A stretch of 64,000 nt of DNA, taken from positions 2,542,001 through 2,606,000 of the forward strand of contig NZ_CP003915.1 in the NCBI RefSeq assembly GCF_000521505.1, written 5' to 3'. Source of the stretch: Advenella mimigardefordensis DPN7. GTDB lineage: Bacteria > Pseudomonadota > Gammaproteobacteria > Burkholderiales > Burkholderiaceae_B. Below the pieces are notes generated by a model. The model was not told the origin of the DNA and ran no database searches. It saw only the letters and a list, made by a program, of their open reading frames with translations. This document shows positions 59,857-64,000 of the stretch, one piece after another; the stretch's first letter is position 1, and each line of letters starts with the position of its first letter. The position numbers were made by a program, and so were the translations under genes.

Positions 59857-61569
59857 TTAATCGTCTTTAGCTTGGTCGAGCTTAGCCTTGAGCAAAGCTC
59901 CCAGGTTAGTCGTACCGGATGACGCGCTGGTATCGCTCATGCGCTGCAGCGCATCTGCGGTCTCAGCATTGTCACGTGCCTTGATGGACAACTGGATTGA
60001 ACGCGCTTTGCGATCAACGTTCAGAATCATGGCTTCGATGTTCTGGCCTTCTTTCAGTACAGTCGTCGCGTCTTCGACACGGCCGGCTGAAATTTCAGAA
60101 GCACGCAGATAGCCCTCAACCTCGAGTGACAGTGTAACAACGGCACCTTTGGCTTCAACAGACTTGATCACACCAGGAACAACCGCGCCTTTGTCATTCG
60201 TTGCAACATAATTGTTGAACGGATCACCTTCAAGCTGTTTGATACCCAGAGAAATACGCTCTTTATCGGTATCGATCGCCAGAACGACGGCATCAATTTC
60301 GTCGCCTTTCTTGAAGTTACGCACGGCTTCTTCACCAGAATCAGCCCATGACAGGTCAGACAGGTGAACCAGACCGTCAATACCGCCAGGCAGACCAATG
60401 AACACGCCGAAGTCAGTGATAGACTTGATCGCGCCATGAACTTTGTCACCACGTTTGAAGTTGGTGGCAAAATCTTCCCATGGGTTTGCACGGCACTGTT
60501 TCATGCCAAGTGAAATACGACGACGATCTTCGTCGATTTCCAGAACCATGACTTCAACTTCTTCGCCCAGGCTAACCACTTTACGAGGGTCAACGTTCTT
60601 GTTGGTCCAGTCCATTTCAGAAACGTGTACCAGACCTTCGATACCGGTTTCCACTTCAACAAACGCACCGTAGTCGGTGAGGTTGGTGACTTTACCGAAC
60701 AGGCGTGTGCCTTGTGGGTAACGACGTGCCAGACCGACCCATGGGTCTTCGCCAAGCTGTTTGACGCCCAGGGAAACACGGCTCTTGTCCTGATCGAACT
60801 TGAGAACCTTGGCCTGAACTTCCTGACCAACAGACAGAACTTCTGATGGGTGACGAACACGGCGCCATGCCATATCGGTGATGTGCAACAGACCGTCAAT
60901 ACCGCCCAGGTCAACGAATGCACCGTAATCGGTAATGTTTTTAACAACACCAGTAACCACTGCACCTTCTTTCAGGTTTTCCAGCAGTTTCTGACGCTCT
61001 TCACCCATGTTCACTTCAAGAACAGAACGGCGTGACAGAACGACGTTGTTGCGTTTGCGATCGAGTTTGATAACTTTAAACTCCATCGTTTTGCCTTCGT
61101 ATGGTGTTGTATCCTTAACAGGACGCAGATCAACCAGAGAACCGGGCAAAAAGGCGCGGATGCCGTTAGTCATGACGGTAAGGCCACCTTTCACTTTGCC
61201 AGTGATGGTACCAGTTACCATTTCGCCGGACTCGAGTGCTTTTTCGAGTGACAGCCATGCAGACAGGCGTTTTGCACGATCACGGGACAGAATGGTGTCG
61301 CCGTAACCGTTTTCGAGTGAATCAATGGCAACAGAAACGAAATCGCCTTCGGCAACTTCCAGTTCGCCCTGATCATTCAGGAATTCTTCGAGGGGGATGA
61401 GCGATTCGGACTTCAAGCCCGCATTTACGACGACAAAGTTGTGATCAACACGGACCACTTCGGCTGAAATCACTTCACCTGATTTCATATCCTGGTTTTT
61501 TACGCTTTGAGCAAATAAATCGGCAAAGCTTTCGCCACCAGTGGCGTCTTGTAAAGAAATGGATGACAT
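59857..61569 (-). CDS. rpsA: 30S ribosomal protein S1
   Basis: 570 residues from the ATG at 61569 ([20 protein letters not shown]); the open frame to 61665 is leader. Six S1 RNA-binding domains follow, the middle ones with repeated [40 protein letters not shown] and [21 protein letters not shown]1 binds mRNA to the small ribosomal subunit. Gene order cmk-rpsA-ihfB is conserved in proteobacteria. Confidence 0.97.
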   Translation of the reverse strand: MSSISLQDATGGESFADLFAQSVKNQDMKSGEVISAEVVRVDHNFVVVNAGLKSESLIPLEEFLNDQGELEVAEGDFVSVAIDSLENGYGDTILSRDRAKRLSAWLSLEKALESGEMVTGTITGKVKGGLTVMTNGIRAFLPGSLVDLRPVKDTTPYEGKTMEFKVIKLDRKRNNVVLSRRSVLEVNMGEERQKLLENLKEGAVVTGVVKNITDYGAFVDLGGIDGLLHITDMAWRRVRHPSEVLSVGQEVQAKVLKFDQDKSRVSLGVKQLGEDPWVGLARRYPQGTRLFGKVTNLTDYGAFVEVETGIEGLVHVSEMDWTNKNVDPRKVVSLGEEVEVMVLEIDEDRRRISLGMKQCRANPWEDFATNFKRGDKVHGAIKSITDFGVFIGLPGGIDGLVHLSDLSWADSGEEAVRNFKKGDEIDAVVLAIDTDKERISLGIKQLEGDPFNNYVATNDKGAVVPGVIKSVEAKGAVVTLSLEVEGYLRASEISAGRVEDATTVLKEGQNIEAMILNVDRKARSIQLSIKARDNAETADALQRMSDTSASSGTTNLGALLKAKLDQAKDD

Positions 61570-61858
61570 TAGAAAAATCCCGGGACCGTCACGGTCTCCT
61601 GGCCTTAAAAACACGCTTTGGCAGAACAGCCTGCCGCGGCGGAGTGAAAAAATCTTTCGCCTCAAACCAGACGAAAGCCCTTAAAATTCAACGATAACGC
61701 AGTTGACCTTCGCACCTGCCATCATCGCTGAAAAACTGCTTTTACCGGTGGGCTGCCAGAATAACAGCCTGCCCCCCAGGAATAAATACTGCAACCTGCC
61801 ACACCCGACGTTACATTCACCCGATGTTGCATTTGCCCGATGTTGCACTCGCCGGACG

Positions 61859-62539
61859 TTACGCCCTATTACGCCAGTGCGCCAGAATACGTTCGACGGT
61901 CTGATCTACGTCCAGATTGGAAGAATCAACCACTACGGCATCATCTGCCGGCTTAAGCGGTGCCACCAGACGGTTCTGATCACGGTCGTCGCGCGCTTGC
62001 AAATCTTTTGACAAGTCGCCAAGATTAGCAGAAAAACCTTTTTCGATCAACTGGTTATAGCGTCTTTGCGCACGCGCGTCGACGTCTGCAATCAGGAAAA
62101 TCTTAAGCGGCGCATCCGGAAATACCACCGTTCCCATATCCCGACCATCGCAAACCAGACCGGGAGCCTGCCGAAATGCCCGCTGGCGCTCCAGCAAGGC
62201 ATCGCGCAAGGGTTGCAACGGTGCAATCCGCGACGCCATGTCACCGATATGTTCCTGACGCAACTGCTCAGTCACGTCGTCGTTATCAAGCAACACTTTG
62301 TCGGACAAAAACCGCACATCCAGCTGTCGGGCAATGTCTGCCAGCGCCTGTTCATCGGTATCAGCCACACCTCGCCGGGTCGCTGCCAGTGCGCTCAACC
62401 GGTACAGGGCACCACTATCCAGAACCGACCAGCCCAGCGCTTCAGCCACCCGGGCAGCAACCGTGCCCTTGCCGGAGGCGGTCGGGCCGTCAATGGCAAT
62501 AACAGGAATATGATTCTCCGCCGATCCTTCGGCAATCAT
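61859..62539 (-). CDS. cmk: Cytidylate kinase
   Basis: 226 residues from the ATG at 62539, which forms an ATGA overlap with the aroA stop. The P-loop is GPTASGKGT (18-26) and the CMP site includes [13 protein letters not shown] and [15 protein letters not shown]. It phosphorylates CMP and dCMP. About 290 bases separate it from rpsA; the intervening DNA (61570-61858) holds the rpsA promoter and leader and no other gene. Confidence 0.95.
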   Translation of the reverse strand: MIAEGSAENHIPVIAIDGPTASGKGTVAARVAEALGWSVLDSGALYRLSALAATRRGVADTDEQALADIARQLDVRFLSDKVLLDNDDVTEQLRQEHIGDMASRIAPLQPLRDALLERQRAFRQAPGLVCDGRDMGTVVFPDAPLKIFLIADVDARAQRRYNQLIEKGFSANLGDLSKDLQARDDRDQNRLVAPLKPADDAVVVDSSNLDVDQTVERILAHWRNRA

Positions 62540-63873
62540 GACGCCTCCCTTTGTGTGGACGTGACCAGCGTATTGTAAACGGCAAAATAATCGGGGAAAG
62601 TCTTGCTGACGCAGCCTGGGTCCAGGATAGTGACTCCCACCGGCCCGAAGACTGCCAGCGAAAAGCACATGGCCATACGGTGATCGTCATAGGTGGCGAT
62701 CTGCGCGGTCTGCCATTTTCCGGGCTCGGGAGGCGTAATACGAATCCAGTCCGCTCCCGACTCCACCACTGCACCCAGCTTGCTCAGTTCGGTATGCATG
62801 GCGTGAATGCGATCGGTTTCCTTGACTCGCCAGCTACCGATATTGCGCAACGTGCACGGACCGTCAGCGTACAGAGCCAGCACGGCTGCTGTCATGGCCG
62901 CATCGGGAATCAGGTTGAAATCCTCATCAAATGCAGGCAGAGGCTGGTGTGCAATACTCTGCTCTCTTTCGGCAATCAGGCTTTGCTCCTGATAGGTGAT
63001 TTTTCCGCCCAGCCGTTCAATAAACTGGGCAAACGCGATGTCGCCCTGAATACTGTCTTTGCCGATACCGTTGATCTGCAACGGCCCCTGGCCAAGCAGC
63101 CCCAGCGCCAGAAAGTAAGATGCGCTGGAGGCGTCACCCTCGATCGCCACCGCATTGGGACTCACGTACCGGCTATCGGCCGCAACCGTAAAGCGCTGCC
63201 AGCCGTCCTGCTGAACCGTCACGCCAAAACGCGCCATCAATTGCAGCGTAATGGCGATATACGGTTGGGAAATGAGTTCTCCCTGAACCTCCAGGGTCAC
63301 GTCACGGCCGGTGCGCGCTGCCAGCATGGGGGCCATCATCAGGAAGGCGGTCAGAAACTGGCTGGACACATTACCCTGAATCGGAATCGGTCCGTCCACA
63401 TGCAGCTGCGCCGGTGAAATCTGCAGTGGCGGGTAGCCTTCCTGACCTTCATAGCGGATTTGGGCGCCAACAGCCTGTAGCGCGGCGACCAGGTCCCCCA
63501 CAGGGCGCTCGTGCATACGTGGTACGCCATGCAGGCGGTAATGGCCCTGGGCCACAGCCAGAGCCGCCGTCAGCGGACGAAATGCCGTACCGGCATTCCC
63601 CAGAAACAAATCTGCCTCGGTCTGTGGGAACGCCCCCTTGCCATGCACCACAACCTGATTATCCCCGGTCTGGTCGATTTGCAACCCCAGGGTACGCAGT
63701 GCAGCAAGCATGACGCGCGTGTCATCTGAGTCGAGCAAGCCGTCAATTCGCGTACTGCCTTCAGACAGCGCTGCCAGTAACAAAACCCGGTTCGAAATGC
63801 TTTTCGAACCAGGCAGCGCCATCTGCCCGCTAACCCGTACCGCCGGGGCCAGATATTGACTTACTTCACTCAT
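62536..63873 (-). CDS. aroA: 3-phosphoshikimate 1-carboxyvinyltransferase (EPSP synthase)
   Basis: 445 residues from the ATG at 63873; the upstream in-frame TTG is less likely. Family blocks: [54 protein letters not shown] and the C-terminal [13 protein letters not shown]. It is the target of glyphosate and the sixth step of the shikimate pathway. It overlaps tyrA (upstream) and cmk (downstream), each by an ATGA. Confidence 0.96.
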   Translation of the reverse strand: MSEVSQYLAPAVRVSGQMALPGSKSISNRVLLLAALSEGSTRIDGLLDSDDTRVMLAALRTLGLQIDQTGDNQVVVHGKGAFPQTEADLFLGNAGTAFRPLTAALAVAQGHYRLHGVPRMHERPVGDLVAALQAVGAQIRYEGQEGYPPLQISPAQLHVDGPIPIQGNVSSQFLTAFLMMAPMLAARTGRDVTLEVQGELISQPYIAITLQLMARFGVTVQQDGWQRFTVAADSRYVSPNAVAIEGDASSASYFLALGLLGQGPLQINGIGKDSIQGDIAFAQFIERLGGKITYQEQSLIAEREQSIAHQPLPAFDEDFNLIPDAAMTAAVLALYADGPCTLRNIGSWRVKETDRIHAMHTELSKLGAVVESGADWIRITPPEPGKWQTAQIATYDDHRMAMCFSLAVFGPVGVTILDPGCVSKTFPDYFAVYNTLVTSTQREAS

Positions 63874-64000
63874 AATGGTGGATTCTCCCAATCTCGCCGG
63901 GCCTGGGCTGCAGCTGCCAGCCAGGCCTCAAACGCGTCATTGTCGCCGCTCTCCAGCATGTGCCGGGCCCGCTCCAGGCAGGTTTGAAAACGGGTAATTT
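63870..64000 (-). CDS. tyrA: Prephenate dehydrogenase, C-terminal end only
   Basis: The last 42 codons of a gene entering from the right edge: [20 protein letters not shown] and [20 protein letters not shown], ending PL. The sequence resembles the helical C-terminus of prephenate dehydrogenases, and tyrA normally precedes aroA in this group. The TGA stop overlaps the aroA start. The assignment rests partly on gene order. Confidence 0.7.
   Translation of the reverse strand, partial: ITRFQTCLERARHMLESGDNDAFEAWLAAAAQARRDWENPPL

Overview
The window looks like a chromosomal segment of a Gram-negative betaproteobacterium of the order Burkholderiales, most likely family Alcaligenaceae and possibly Advenella. 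The assignment rests on gene order (tyrA-aroA-cmk-rpsA-ihfB-lapA-lapB-hldE1-hldD-comEA-cysM), on the many solute-binding-protein transporters including a Bug-type one, and on the general look of the proteins. No 16S gene is present, so this is an inference.

Bases 1-16 kb hold catabolic and uptake gene sets: the end of an NRDE protein, a LysR regulator, a four-gene polar amino acid-type ABC transporter divergent from a FadR-type GntR regulator plus an altronate/galactarate-type dehydratase, then a minus-strand operon with a TRAP transporter (Tat-type DctP, fused DctQM), an SDR dehydrogenase, a thiolase, an acyl-CoA ligase and two PPC/DUF296 proteins. The shared FadR/dehydratase intergenic region carries two TGGT-N3-ACCA operators and a clear promoter.

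Bases 17-33 kb are dominated by one gene: a 4309-residue trimeric autotransporter adhesin (minus strand). Its stalk is 25 tandem repeats in two classes. It is followed by an OmpA/BamE-domain lipoprotein resembling the TpgA partner of the AtaA adhesin. An aquaporin follows on the plus strand.

Bases 33.5-39 kb are an accessory zone: small lipoproteins, a Cys-rich secreted protein, an I78-type inhibitor, a methyltransferase, an FMN riboswitch controlling a RibH2-like lumazine synthase, and an AT-rich two-gene cassette (STAS-like DUF4325 protein plus membrane/coiled-coil protein). The cassette lies between two 56-bp direct repeats, next to a tRNA-Leu(CAG) gene.

Bases 39-46 kb hold a Bug-type binding protein, a LysE exporter and a branched-chain amino acid-type ABC transporter whose two permeases are fused (SBP, LivHM, LivG, LivF).

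Bases 46.4-54 kb are a microaerobic respiration module: an FNR-type regulator with a perfect FNR box just upstream of its own start, and ccoNOQPGH with ccoS. A CcoI-like copper ATPase keeps only its membrane helices; its heavy-metal, actuator, phosphorylation and nucleotide-binding domains are all missing. FNR boxes precede ccoN (perfect) and the CcoI-like gene (9/10).

Bases 54-64 kb are housekeeping genes: cysM, comEA-like, hldD, hldE1, lapB, lapA, ihfB, rpsA, cmk, aroA and the 3' end of tyrA, several joined by ATGA overlaps.
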